Positions 1 to 8,799 of a stretch of 64,000 nucleotides of DNA are shown here, piece by piece. The notes under the pieces were generated by a model that was given only the letters and a program-made list of their open reading frames with translations, was not told the origin of the DNA and did not search any database. The stretch is from CAVZMO01 sp963776195 (lineage in GTDB: Bacteria > Nitrospirota > Thermodesulfovibrionia > Thermodesulfovibrionales > SM23-35): the NCBI GenBank assembly GCA_963776195.1, contig CAVZMO010000017.1:1-64000 (forward strand). The letters are read 5' to 3'. The position numbers and the translations under genes are program-made. Each line of letters opens with the position of its first letter. Position 1 is the first letter of the stretch.

Positions 1-528
<528 letters not shown>

Positions 529-564
529 CTTATTATTTTCCCTCCTGTTGTCAATGAAAGATCA

Positions 565-590
565 GGGCCTTTGAAAAGGCTCTTTTAATG
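565..590 (+). terminator. Probable Rho-independent terminator after 23S rRNA
   Basis: A 7-bp stem (565-571 with 576-582, loop TGAA) is followed by TTTT, about 40 nt past the 23S end and just before the rpoD ribosome binding site. It would end rRNA transcription so that rpoD needs its own start or read-through. One G-U pair and a short T tract make it moderate in strength. Confidence 0.5.
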
Positions 591-601
591 TTTTAAGGAG
601 C

Positions 602-2032
602 ATGATGAGAGAAAGAGACATATTTGAAGAGATAATCGATATCGGTAAGAGACGAGGGATTCTCACTTATGACGAGATAAACGATGCGCTTCCTTCCGAA
701 TTTTTTTCACCCGACGAAATAGAAGACCTGATGGATATACTCCAGGATATGGGTGTAAAGGTTGTAGATCACGAAGAAGTAGCGCCTCCCGAAGAAGAAA
801 TAGAAGAAGAGATAGAAGAGTATGAAAAGACGGAAGATCTTGTTCAGGCATATTTTTATTCAATGGGAGATATCTCGATCCTGACCAAGGATGAAGAAAC
901 GGAACTCGCAAAAAGACTTGAAGAAGGAAAGTCCATCATAAGAGAATTGATTACCGCACTGCCCCTTTACAAGAAGCTCGAAGCCAGCCTTAATGGAGAT
1001 GAAGAGGAGTTGGTTCCGGAGGAGGAAAAACCCGACGAAGCCCTCATAAAGAGTGTCGAAATTATAGAGGATTTCATCAAAGAGGTGGAGGCTGCCGATA
1101 AAAAGATCTACAAATATGGCTCATTGAAAGCTCTCAAGAATGCGATCAAAGAAAAAAAGAAAAAGAATGTTGATACGAAGAGGCTCGAAGTCTTAGCAAA
1201 AGAAATTGAAAAAGTATATAAAAAGATCGAATCCGAAGTCGGAACTAAGGTTGATGACATCAAATCAATGTGGACCCGCATCCAGAAAGCCAGGACGCTT
1301 ATTTCCACAGCCAAGAATGAACTGATAACCCGGAATCTTAGACTTGTTGTTAATATCGCAAAGAATTATGTCGGAAGAGGACTTCCGTTGTTGGATCTTA
1401 TTCAGGAAGGCAATATAGGACTCATGAAGGCGGTTGACAAGTTTAAGTACGAGAAGGGTTTTAAGTTCAGCACTTATGCGACATGGTGGATCAGACAGGC
1501 GATCACAAGGGCTTTGATAGACCAGACGAAAACTATCAGAGTTCCGGTGCACATGATGGAGTTTTATAATAGGGTCACCAAAGCATCAAGAGAGCTGACA
1601 CAGCAGCTTGGCAGAGAACCCACCAATGAAGAAATTGCCCATAAACTGGCTGTGCCGACGAGAAAAGTCGAAGAGGTCTACAGGGCGATACAGGATCCGA
1701 TAGCGCTTCAGACGCCCGTGGGTGATGAAGATACAGAGCTTGAGGATTTCATAGGAGACAAGAATAGTCCGTCACCCTATTTCGATGCGGAAAAGACCGA
1801 GACATCCGAGCAGATACAGAAAGTGCTAAAGACATTGACACCGAAAGAAGAGATGGTTATTAGAATGAGGTTCGGGATAGGCGCCGACCGGGACCACACC
1901 CTTGAAGAGGTCGGAAGACATCTTTCGATAACGCGCGAAAGAGTGCGTCAAATAGAAGCAAAGGCATTAAGAAAACTGAAGCACCCGAGCAGACTTAAGG
2001 CCCTCAAGAGATTAACAACTACTCCTGCGTAA
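602..2032 (+). CDS. rpoD: RNA polymerase primary sigma factor RpoD (sigma-70)
   Basis: Housekeeping sigma factor that directs core RNA polymerase to -10/-35 promoters. It has the full group 1 domain set. Region 1.1 lies at the N terminus (residues 1-60), followed by region 1.2 (TEDLVQAYFYSMG). Region 2 holds NLRLVVNIAKNYVGRGL and the melting motif YATWWIRQAI. Region 3 contains TNEEIAHKLAVP, and region 4 the DNA-binding helix ITRERVRQIEAKALRKL. At 476 aa it is shorter than the E. coli protein (613) because the non-conserved insert between 1.2 and 2 is reduced. AAGGAG at 595-600 precedes two overlapping ATG codons (602 and 605); the second has the better spacing. It lies about 75 bp behind the rRNA gene, an unusual neighbour, and its tail overlaps the convergent LysM gene by 14 bp. 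Confidence 0.98.
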   Translation: MMRERDIFEEIIDIGKRRGILTYDEINDALPSEFFSPDEIEDLMDILQDMGVKVVDHEEVAPPEEEIEEEIEEYEKTEDLVQAYFYSMGDISILTKDEETELAKRLEEGKSIIRELITALPLYKKLEASLNGDEEELVPEEEKPDEALIKSVEIIEDFIKEVEAADKKIYKYGSLKALKNAIKEKKKKNVDTKRLEVLAKEIEKVYKKIESEVGTKVDDIKSMWTRIQKARTLISTAKNELITRNLRLVVNIAKNYVGRGLPLLDLIQEGNIGLMKAVDKFKYEKGFKFSTYATWWIRQAITRALIDQTKTIRVPVHMMEFYNRVTKASRELTQQLGREPTNEEIAHKLAVPTRKVEEVYRAIQDPIALQTPVGDEDTELEDFIGDKNSPSPYFDAEKTETSEQIQKVLKTLTPKEEMVIRMRFGIGADRDHTLEEVGRHLSITRERVRQIEAKALRKLKHPSRLKALKRLTTTPA

Positions 2033-3038
2033 TTCCGGTTATTCCATCTCCTTTTGTGGTCTCTATATTCCCTTTTTTGATAATAGCAGTCGATGTTGTC
2101 TCTCTAAGACTTATGATCTGAACGACGCCGTTTATTATCCTGTGCTTGCTCTTGAGTGTCATCGCAAGCTCATCACCAACTTCCAAACCTTTTTCCCGAC
2201 CTATATCGAGATAAACGATGTCCCAATCCCCGGTTACTTCATGAAGCTGTTTTGTAGCGACTATATAAGCATTGATATCGGGTTTCCTTGGATTTTCAGG
2301 AGCCAACGGCGGTTCTATTTCATAATAGTTGTCGAGAAGACTGCCGATCGGGATATCGGAAAAAGAACTGGTGATCTTTATCTTGGTATCGATCTTATCA
2401 GGATTCACAACCTCTGCAATTCCAAGCACCTCGATAAGATAACCGATCATACGGCCCGTTATCGGGTGTATTACCTTTTCGGCAACCTGAGTAATAAAAA
2501 ACTTGTCACCCTTCTTAAAAGGGTCATTTGTTTCGATGTAAGCATAATCTCCCTTTGATAAGATGGTCGCCCCGGTTTGCGAGCCGGTTATTCTACCTAT
2601 GCTATGTACTGAATCGGCGATATAACCGCTCGCAATCAAGACGTATTTGTTGACGAGATTTTCCCTTTTTACAGGTTCGGTTCTTTTTTCAACGGGTTTT
2701 TCCTTAGGTATCTCAGGCTTTATTACAGGTTTTGCAACAGGCTTTATCTCAGGGACAACCTCTTTCTGTAACAAATAAAGTGGAATCCTTAATTTCCGTC
2801 CGGGATAAATTTTATCCGGGTCTTTAATCCCGGGATTTTCCTTCCACACCTTTGGCCAAAGGAACGAATCCTGCAATTCCTTGTTGGAAATGTCCCAGAG
2901 AGTATCTCCCTTTCCGATTGTATAGTCTTTATATCCCTCTGTTTGTGCAGCCACAAAAGAAGGCAGTAAGACGAGAAACAACAAAAACATGGTGCTATTC
3001 AATATGTTTTTTCGAGCCATTTTCTTACTCCTTTTCAA
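2019..3038 (-). CDS. Exported LysM-domain protein
   Basis: Probable periplasmic or cell-wall protein. A signal peptide (hydrophobic NSTMFLLFLVLLPSFVAAQ) is followed at once by one LysM peptidoglycan-binding module (YTIGKGDTLWDISNKEL to YPGRKLRIP). Next come a P/K/E-rich linker (about residues 95-130) and a ~200-residue C-terminal region with a repeated barrel-like look (SKGDYAYIETNDPFKKGDKF; IGREKGLEVGDELAM). Proteins of this layout are usually annotated as LysM peptidoglycan-binding proteins, and their exact role is unknown. A better start is ATG at 3020: AAAAGGAG sits 6 nt upstream of it, inside the longer reading frame. A TTGACA/TATTTT promoter with a 17-bp spacer lies at 3054-3082. Confidence 0.85.
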   Translation of the reverse strand: MKRSKKMARKNILNSTMFLLFLVLLPSFVAAQTEGYKDYTIGKGDTLWDISNKELQDSFLWPKVWKENPGIKDPDKIYPGRKLRIPLYLLQKEVVPEIKPVAKPVIKPEIPKEKPVEKRTEPVKRENLVNKYVLIASGYIADSVHSIGRITGSQTGATILSKGDYAYIETNDPFKKGDKFFITQVAEKVIHPITGRMIGYLIEVLGIAEVVNPDKIDTKIKITSSFSDIPIGSLLDNYYEIEPPLAPENPRKPDINAYIVATKQLHEVTGDWDIVYLDIGREKGLEVGDELAMTLKSKHRIINGVVQIISLRETTSTAIIKKGNIETTKGDGITGITQE

Positions 3039-3053
3039 AAGTTGTGCTTCTTA

Positions 3054-3082
3054 AAAATAACGAAGATGCATAAAACTGTCAA
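3054..3082 (-). promoter_or_regulatory. Sigma-70 promoter for the LysM gene
   Basis: On the minus strand a perfect -35 (TTGACA, 3082-3077) is separated by 17 bp from a -10-like TATTTT (3059-3054). It lies just upstream of the LysM ribosome binding site. The insertion sequence begins only 36 bp further upstream, so it has landed in the divergent intergenic region without cutting this promoter. Confidence 0.6.
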
Positions 3083-3148
3083 GTATATTATATGGATGCG
3101 CATTATATATATGTGATTGGGTGCGCGACAAATTTATGAGCAACTAAT

Positions 3149-4447
3149 TCAAGCCGCACGGTATTCCCAAAAATCCTCCCATCGATTGCTGAAGAAACAA
3201 CATCGTAGGGAAATAATATTATTGGCGCCCTCGACAGACCAGTGCATACCGGATTGTTTTAGTCTTTGACCGATAACCGAGCGGCAACCAGCCTCTAATA
3301 CACCTGAGCCGACAAAGAATCCCTTCCTCCTGAAGACGTTATATCTCATTCGTTCTTTGTTCTTCTGAAAATAATTGACGGTCTTTTCAGATATCTCCCT
3401 GTAACATTCTGAAGATGGCGACAGTTGTTTAATTGCTTCGATAACCTTCTCAACTTGACCATTATCCAGCTCTTTGCGCCGTCTGTCAGCCCATTTACGC
3501 AGCTTCTTTTTATCTTGATCAAGTGCGGCTCTCCCCGCATTCCAGTAATGCTCTCTTGCATGGTAAAGATCAATAATCTGAACCGCGCCGGGGAAAGCCT
3601 CATCTGCAATATTCCATATCCATGAAGCCCCATCGCCTAATACTGCAACCTCTTTCGCCCTGTCTACTCCCCGCCGTTTTGCTTCCGCATATATTCGTCT
3701 CCCAAAATCCTCTGATGTCTCGATTGCCCCCACATAACTCGTTGATCCTTCATCCCTGACAGGACGCCCCTTTTCATCAAGTCCGGTCTGGGTGAACACA
3801 CAGCCCAATTTTACCTCACGGGTCTTGGCCTGACCATCTTCGGCTTTCCCCTTGCTGTTAACAAGCTCTTTCTTGACCATCGGAACCCCTGTGCCATCCA
3901 TGCAAATGTACATCTTCGGAACGGATTTTATCGGCATAATCTTCTCTGACATTGCGGCTGAGGCCTGCCTGTCAAAAAACTCTTCTGCCTGATGGCCAAG
4001 CTTATTACATGCTCTTTCTATTTCTTTGGCGGTAATATCGAGGCCTGCCATTTCCTTTATATCCTCATGTCCAAGACTAAAGGCCCGATATGTGCCGACT
4101 CTGGCCATTATTCTTCTGACTCCGGGACTGAAGGACGTACATTCTATATCCAGATCCTTGTCTTTCGGACACATGCCGCTGCCACAGCGACGGTCATAAT
4201 AATAAGCACGGGTTACATCCACTTTGCCCAATACCGTCATAACTTTTTTCCCCCGATATTCCAAAAACTCATAGGTGTGCCCACTAGCGCACGGAATGCT
4301 TTTGCCTTTATAACCGCTGTTGCCTGAATTCAGGAGAGTTTCGAGCATAAGTCCACCAATGCTGTGCATAGATGAGCGAATGCACATCTCAAGGGATTCC
4401 ATATCGATTCGCCCCTCTTTCCCTACCATTGTGACTATTCGGTCCAC
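3149..4447 (-). CDS. ISKra4-family transposase
   Basis: 432-residue DDE-type transposase. It has the family features: an N-terminal region with a Cys-rich patch (DRRCGSGMCP), then MDGTGVPMVKKEL carrying the first catalytic Asp, then VLGDGASWIWNIADEAFPGAVQIIDLYHAREH with the second Asp and the conserved DxYHAxEH, and finally GSGVLEAGCRSVIGQRLKQSGMHW with the catalytic Glu. The start used here is GTG at 4447, inside the upstream gene and in the -1 frame. The frame stays open further upstream to a slippery A_AAA_AAC at 4489-4483, so it may also be made as a frameshift fusion with the upstream protein. Confidence 0.92.
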   Translation of the reverse strand: MDRIVTMVGKEGRIDMESLEMCIRSSMHSIGGLMLETLLNSGNSGYKGKSIPCASGHTYEFLEYRGKKVMTVLGKVDVTRAYYYDRRCGSGMCPKDKDLDIECTSFSPGVRRIMARVGTYRAFSLGHEDIKEMAGLDITAKEIERACNKLGHQAEEFFDRQASAAMSEKIMPIKSVPKMYICMDGTGVPMVKKELVNSKGKAEDGQAKTREVKLGCVFTQTGLDEKGRPVRDEGSTSYVGAIETSEDFGRRIYAEAKRRGVDRAKEVAVLGDGASWIWNIADEAFPGAVQIIDLYHAREHYWNAGRAALDQDKKKLRKWADRRRKELDNGQVEKVIEAIKQLSPSSECYREISEKTVNYFQKNKERMRYNVFRRKGFFVGSGVLEAGCRSVIGQRLKQSGMHWSVEGANNIISLRCCFFSNRWEDFWEYRAA

Positions 4448-4863
4448 TTCTTTTTGTATCTCCCCGCAAAGCGCCTTTGTAAGTTTTTTTTAACTTCTTC
4501 CAGTTCAGTGTCATCTCCAACGCCAGCTTCCGGTAAGGAAGTAAGATCTCTCAGCTTTTCACTTGCTGTAATAATCTCATTACAAAGACGCTGAAAGGTT
4601 CGGTAGTTATCGTTTTCCTCTATATATTTCTGCAGTTCCGGGCCGACCTTGAGTTGTTTGGTATAGCTTTTACCCTTGATCGTCGTACTCCAGAGAAATT
4701 GTGGCCCATGACCGGGGTGTCCTTTCTTTGTGCACACACAATTTTTCTTTCCGCATTTCCGGTAGTTTATTGAGATCGTGCCGCGCCTGAAGTTGCCTGC
4801 CTTCGCCAACTCCTTGAATAACGACTTTCTTTGTTCCAGAAGTTTCTCTACGCCCTCTGTCAT
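4435..4863 (-). CDS. DUF6788-type accessory protein of the ISKra4 element
   Basis: 142-residue small basic protein with a zinc-ribbon-like stretch (INYRKCGKKNCVCTKKGHPGHGP) followed by YLWSTT-like residues and a K-rich segment (KGKSYTKQLKV). Proteins of this type sit directly upstream of ISKra4 transposases and are thought to help bind DNA; the function is not established. It ends 13 nt inside the transposase frame and carries near its 3' end an eight-A run ending in C (codons AAA AAA AAC), a candidate -1 frameshift site. A single transcript for both genes is implied. Confidence 0.8.
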   Translation of the reverse strand: MTEGVEKLLEQRKSLFKELAKAGNFRRGTISINYRKCGKKNCVCTKKGHPGHGPQFLWSTTIKGKSYTKQLKVGPELQKYIEENDNYRTFQRLCNEIITASEKLRDLTSLPEAGVGDDTELEEVKKNLQRRFAGRYKKKWTE

Positions 4864-5035
4864 AACGCCCCTCCTTATCTGTTAGCGCATATACTAACAG
4901 ATTATAGCGCAAAAAAATACTTCTCGCAACTCCTCTCACATTTTTGACGCAGACCCATCGGGAATTTGGATTTCGATTCATTAGATATGGTAAATTGTAT
5001 ATATATTTTTTTTATAACTCGTTCCGGAGGAAAAG

Positions 5036-6977
5036 TTGGGGAAGAACATTGTAGAGAAAATATTCGAAGCACATAAGGTTTATGGCGATCTCAAAACCGA
5101 TACACCCGTCGGATTAAAGGTCGACCAGGTCTACACGCAGGATGCAACAGGTACAATGACCTGGCTGCAGTTCGAAGCGATAGGGATCGACAGGGTAAAG
5201 GTGCCATTGGCCGTGTCTTATGTAGATCATAATATGATCCAGTCGAATTATATGAATCCGACGACCACCGGTTTCTTCAGACGGTTGCCGCGAGATACGG
5301 CGCATATTTTTCGAGACCCGGCAACGGAATAAGTCATCAGATACACCCGAGCGCTTTGCAGCGCCCGGTAAGATCGCTCTGGGAACGGACAGCCATACAC
5401 CGACAGGTGGAGGTGTGGGCATGATAGCCATAGGTGTCGGAGGACTGGATGCAGCGACGGTTATGGCCGGATCACCCTTCGAACTCAGTATGCCGAAGGT
5501 TGTTCTTGTAAGACTCACGGGCGCACTAAACAGGCCGTGGGTCACGGCAATGGACGTGATCCTGGAAATCCTGAGGAGGCTCACCGTTAAGGGAGGTGTC
5601 GGAAAGATTCTCGAATACGGCGGATCCGGCGTAAAAGATTTAAGTGTGACAGAGAGGGCAACGATCACGAACATGGGTGCGGAACTCGGCGCTACAACCT
5701 CAATATTCCCGAGTGATAAAAGGACAGAGCATTTCTTAAAATCCCAGGGAAGAGAGCCGGACTGGAGCGAACTCCACGCTGATAAGAATGCCGAATATGC
5801 CGATATCGTCGAGATCGATCTTAATGCAGTCGAACCGATGATCGCTCAGCCGCACAGCCCCGATAATGTTATATCCGTAAGGGAACTCTCGGGCACGAAA
5901 ATAGACCAAGTCTGTATAGGAAGCTGTACGAATTCATCATACCAGACAATGGCAGTCGTTGCTTCGATACTGAAAGGCAATCCCGTGGCGAAAGGCGTCA
6001 GCCTTCTCATCAACCCCGGCTCGAAGCAGGTGTATGAGATGCTTTCCCGCAAAGGACTTATTGCGGACATGATAGCGGCTGGAGCGAGGATGCTCGAAAG
6101 TTCATGCGGCCCCTGTATCGGCATGGGAGGCACCCCGGGTACTGGCCAGATATCGATCAGATCATACAACAGGAATTTTAAAGGGCGAAGCGGAAACAAG
6201 GATGCCTTTGTGTACCTTGCAAGCCCCATCGCGTGCGCGGTTTTTTCTGTTAAAGGGGAAATCATTGATCTGCGCAATGCAGGACTTCATGTTGAGATGT
6301 TCAAAGAACCGGCACATTATAGCGTCAATGACAATATGCTCATAAAACCCGATACGCATGATACCGAGGTCATCAAAGGGCCGAATATAAAAGAAGTCCC
6401 CGTTAAGGAACCTCTCGTGGGGGAAAAAGAAGTGGATGTACTGCTGAAATTGGGTGACAACGTAACGACAGACGATATTATGCCCGCAGGCTCTGCGATT
6501 CTCCCTCTACGCTCTAATATTCCTGCAATAGCCGAGTATGTATTTTCCAACATTGACACCACATTCAGCAAAAGGGCGAGGGAAGCGAAGTTGAGCGGTG
6601 GTGGAATTATCGTCGGCGGCGATAATTACGGTCAGGGTTCATCAAGAGAACACGCGGCACTCGCACCGATGTTCCTCGGTATCCAGGCGGTGATCGCAAA
6701 ATCCTTTGCCCGGATCCATAGGTCGAACCTGATAAATTTCGGTATTCTACCTTTACTCTTCAAAGAAACGGGGGATTATGAGAAGGTTGAAAAAGGTGAC
6801 AGGCTCGTTATACAGAACATAAAAGAGTCGTTGAAAGACAATCAGTCTTACGCCATATATAACCGGACAAAGGATTATTCCTTCGAGGCTTCTTCGAATC
6901 TCAACGACAGGGAGAAAGAAATCATTCTGTCCGGCGGTCTTCTGCCGAACACAAAAAAACACATCCGGAATATTTGA
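5036..6977 (+). pseudogene. acnA: Aconitate hydratase gene with two frameshifts
   Basis: Aconitase interconverts citrate and isocitrate via cis-aconitate in the TCA cycle, using a [4Fe-4S] cluster. The first 74 codons (DATGTMTWLQFEAIGIDRVK, SYVDHNMIQ) are intact from a TTG at 5036 with GGAGG 5 nt upstream. A one-base loss near 5260 moves the reading frame (DDHRFLQTVAARYGAYFSRPGNG), and a second near 5348 moves it again. The main 3' frame then reads TDSHTPTGGGVGMIAIGVGG to the stop at 6977. It contains cluster ligands and active-site motifs (IGSCTNSS, SSCGPCIGMG) and the swivel domain (GDNYGQGSSREHAAL). Mended, the product is about 645 residues, the length of the short bacterial aconitase type. 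Apart from these two indels nothing looks decayed, so sequencing error is as likely as true loss. Confidence 0.85.
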
Positions 6978-7003
6978 CAAGAAAACCGGTTAAAAGGTAA
7001 ATT
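6974..7003 (+). promoter_or_regulatory. Sigma-70 promoter for the tRNA-Lys/tRNA-Glu pair
   Basis: TTGACA at 6974-6979 and TAAATT at 6998-7003 are 18 bp apart, putting the transcription start about 5 nt before tRNA-Lys. The -35 box overlaps the stop codon of the aconitase gene. Confidence 0.6.
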
Positions 7004-7013
7004 AGATATCTCA

Positions 7014-7089
7014 GGGCCGCTAGCTCAGTTGGTAGAGCAACGCCCTTTTAAGGCGTGGGTCGTTGGTTCGAATCCAACGCGGCTCACCA
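7014..7089 (+). tRNA. trnK: tRNA-Lys (TTT)
   Basis: 76-nt cloverleaf with acceptor GGGCCGC paired to GCGGCTC, D-loop AGTTGGTA, anticodon loop CTTTTAA (anticodon TTT at 7047-7049), T-loop TTCGAAT and an encoded CCA at 7087-7089. Confidence 0.97.
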
Positions 7090-7094
7090 AATGC

Positions 7095-7172
7095 GTCCCT
7101 ATCGTCTAGCCCGGCCTAGGACATCGCCCTTTCAAGGCGGTAACACGGGTTCAAATCCCGTTGGGGACGCCA
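7095..7172 (+). tRNA. trnE: tRNA-Glu (TTC)
   Basis: 78-nt cloverleaf: acceptor GTCCCTA pairs with TGGGGAC (one G-T pair), anticodon loop CTTTCAA gives TTC, T-loop is TTCAAAT and CCA is encoded. It lies 5 nt after tRNA-Lys and is probably co-transcribed with it. Confidence 0.96.
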
Positions 7173-7417
7173 TTATTTTCTCTTTTTTTAAAATGTTACT
7201 GCGATGGAGATGCTCTGAAAAGCGTCTCTGTGGTGTCTCCGCCTCTAAAGAATTGGCCTCTGGAAAATCGGCGGCTGAGAAAATCATGTTGGTTTCGACT
7301 AAGAAAGAATCAAGAATCTTACGTCGTTGTCAGTTATGTGCGGCAGCGAAGCGAATCTGATAAACAGTGAGCCCTTGAGGGCAGACAAGCGGTGGGGGGC
7401 TATCATCACTTCATTCA

Positions 7418-7561
7418 TTACGTTTCCTCATAGCCCAAAGCCTTATATGCCTTAAGTCGTTTCTTGTACATCTTCTCAAAGATGGGCATTGAATCTACGT
7501 AATCATATATGCGAACCTCTGTCTTTCCTTCGTAATGTCGATGCAGCCTACCGGCGTACTG
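7418..7561 (-). pseudogene. C-terminal relic of a large superfamily 2 helicase
   Basis: The minus strand reads QYAGRLHRHYEGKTEVRIYD then YVDSMPIFEKMYKKRLKAYK and ends KALGYEET-stop at 7418. QYAGRLHR is the helicase motif VI of long DEAD/DEAH-type (SSL2-like) helicases, and the rest matches the extreme C terminus of such proteins. Everything upstream of motif VI is gone. In another frame the bases just beyond (about 7560-7680) read a coiled-coil-like stretch (SLPAIVALQARLQRIESERG) that may be a second, unrelated gene end. What the intact protein did cannot be said from this scrap. The 7173-7417 stretch towards the tRNA holds nothing I recognise. Confidence 0.6.
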
Positions 7562-7667
7562 AACTGAGACTGCAGGATTTCGATTTCTTTCAAGATGGAG
7601 CCGCGCTCGCTCTCTATGCGTTGCAGGCGGGCTTGAAGGGCTACTATAGCCGGGAGAGATTGCTTAT

Positions 7668-7928
7668 CTATCGGTAAGCCTCTCTTCGATGTGCTATGCG
7701 ATATATTCGCACCAGTTTACGTGAGTCATCAATTTCATAAAGTATTCTGTATTCACCGACCCGGATACGCCACTTGGATTCTGTTCCTGAAAGCTTCTTA
7801 GTGTCGCGGGGTCTCGGTTCATTATACAGGGTTAAAATTGTCTGCTCAAGCCGCGAGAGAAGTTTGCCGGACAGAGTATCCAAGTCTTTCTGAGCTCGAG
7901 GCATGATTTGAACATCATAAACGCTCAT
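7668..7928 (-). CDS. RelE/ParE-family toxin
   Basis: 86-residue toxin of a type II toxin-antitoxin pair, probably a ribosome-dependent mRNA endonuclease. The sequence follows the RelE pattern: VQIMPRAQKDLDTL at the N terminus, PRPRDTKKLSGTESKWRIRVG in the middle and the conserved GEYRILYEIDD, ending with RIYRIAHRREAYR. The Arg and Tyr residues of the GEYRILYEI strand and the C-terminal HRREAYR are typical catalytic or RNA-binding positions. Its ATG overlaps the antitoxin stop by 4 nt (ATGA), implying translational coupling. Confidence 0.9.
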   Translation of the reverse strand: MSVYDVQIMPRAQKDLDTLSGKLLSRLEQTILTLYNEPRPRDTKKLSGTESKWRIRVGEYRILYEIDDSRKLVRIYRIAHRREAYR

Positions 7929-8146
7929 TTATGGAGGACAGTCTTGCTGCGCTTTTGAAAGTACGTTCTTGCGTCAACTGCTTTGCCCTTAACCTTCTTG
8001 GCCTCCTCGATAAGGGCGATATCGATAATGTCATGCCTTATTCCGGAGTCCCCCAATACTTTTTCAAGAAAGGCTTCCCGCTCTTTGCTCTTCAGAGACT
8101 TGAACGCCGTGAAAAAGACCTCGGCAGTTGCATCCGTTGTTGTCAT
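7925..8146 (-). CDS. Putative antitoxin of the RelE pair
   Basis: 73-residue protein directly upstream of the relE-like toxin and overlapping it by 4 nt. The N-terminal half is helical (FFTAFKSLKSKEREAFLEKV) and the C terminus is basic (ARTYFQKRSKTVLHK), as expected of an antitoxin that wraps its toxin. I do not recognise a named antitoxin family, so the role rests on its position. GGAGGTGA-like sequence precedes the ATG. Confidence 0.75.
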   Translation of the reverse strand: MTTTDATAEVFFTAFKSLKSKEREAFLEKVLGDSGIRHDIIDIALIEEAKKVKGKAVDARTYFQKRSKTVLHK

Positions 8147-8241
8147 ATCTTCACCTCCCTAAAACGACCAAGATGGTCACATGCGACGTTTTAATGATAT
8201 TTTATCATAGATCCCGCGACATAGGCATCATAAGCAGCATC

Positions 8242-8300
8242 TTAAGCAGCTTTTTGTACTAACCAAGTTCTAAATTCATCAATAAAAGGGACGCCAATTC
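8242..8300 (-). pseudogene. C-terminal gene relic (FIDEFRTWL tail), copy 1
   Basis: The minus strand reads LRIGVPFIDEFRTWLVQKAA-stop with no gene body ahead of it. A second, diverged copy (RPFIDEFRTWLIEKAA) lies at 10460-10517. The protein of origin is not recognised. The pair suggests that both ends of this island descend from the same ancestral cassette. Confidence 0.45.
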
Positions 8301-8435
8301 TCAAAATCGATCCCTTTGGAAGGAGAGGGGATGCTTCACCTCGGCTTTATATCTCTGCCTGATCTCGGATTTCAAGGCTTTAAGGATTGAGAGAATTTCG
8401 CTTGCCGAATTTGTTTGTATGCCTGAGTTTCCCAT
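8301..8435 (-). pseudogene. Truncated MNT-type nucleotidyltransferase, N-terminal fragment
   Basis: An ATG at 8435 overlaps the stop codon of the DUF3024 gene (TAATG) and opens a 44-codon frame. It includes ILKALKSEIRQRYKAEVK, the typical beginning of small antitoxin-like nucleotidyltransferases, where GIFGSYARGE would follow. Instead the frame runs into unrelated HPLSFQRDRF and stops. The catalytic GSx10DxD motif is absent, so this is a remnant that was once co-transcribed with DUF3024. Confidence 0.55.
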
Positions 8436-8782
8436 TAACCCCAAAATATTCCGGTAGGGTCTTCGTTTATCTCTTTAAGTATTTCTTCTATATATTTTGT
8501 TGGCTCCATATCCAGGTACTCATGCCACTTATCGTTTCTGTCCGCGCAATAAAGCGTCCATTTACCCGTTTCATTGTCGTATCTTATCTGAGCAATCGCC
8601 ATCGATGTCCATTCTTTCAGCTCGGGGCGCCATGGCGCCCTGTTCTCAAAAATTGTAACGCTGTTACCGCGCATTTTATAAGAAAGATTCACTTTGTCCA
8701 ATACGTCAGCCGGGACACTTTTCGTACAGAATTCTCCGACTTTCTTTTCAATCAGTGTCTTAACCAAAACAGGAAGCGGCAT
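8435..8782 (-). CDS. DUF3024 family protein
   Basis: 115-residue small protein of unknown function that matches DUF3024: the conserved VTIFENRAPWRP, AQIRYDNETGKWTLYCADRN and KWHEYLDMEPTKYIEEILKEI with a final DPTGIFWG. The spacing of aromatic residues suggests a small alpha/beta fold. Proteins of this family are common next to toxin-antitoxin-like genes, and here a truncated nucleotidyltransferase starts at its stop codon. GGAGG lies just ahead of the ATG. Confidence 0.85.
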   Translation of the reverse strand: MPLPVLVKTLIEKKVGEFCTKSVPADVLDKVNLSYKMRGNSVTIFENRAPWRPELKEWTSMAIAQIRYDNETGKWTLYCADRNDKWHEYLDMEPTKYIEEILKEINEDPTGIFWG

Positions 8783-8799
8783 ATCTTAGGCCTCCTTTC

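Larger units (their letters stand above)
3118..4957 (-). mobile_element. ISKra4-family insertion sequence, about 1.84 kb, apparently complete
   Basis: The two ends form imperfect inverted repeats of 23 bp (3118-3140 and 4935-4957). Read inwards, both start TGGGT, then NNGCG, N-CAAA and a shared TGAG. Between them lie a transposase gene and a small upstream DUF6788-type gene, the usual layout of ISKra4-family elements. No convincing target duplication is visible: the flanks are ATGTGAT and TCGGGAA. The element sits between the divergent LysM and aconitase genes and would displace any upstream control region of the aconitase gene. Confidence 0.85.

Noticed and set aside
3110..4966. Target-site duplication of the ISKra4 element
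   Set aside because: The bases outside the inverted repeats (TATGTGAT and TCGGGAAT) do not match, so no duplication is claimed.
7055..7370. Overlapping open frames across tRNA-Lys, tRNA-Glu and the following bases
   Set aside because: They run through the tRNA genes and show no protein-like composition or ribosome binding site.
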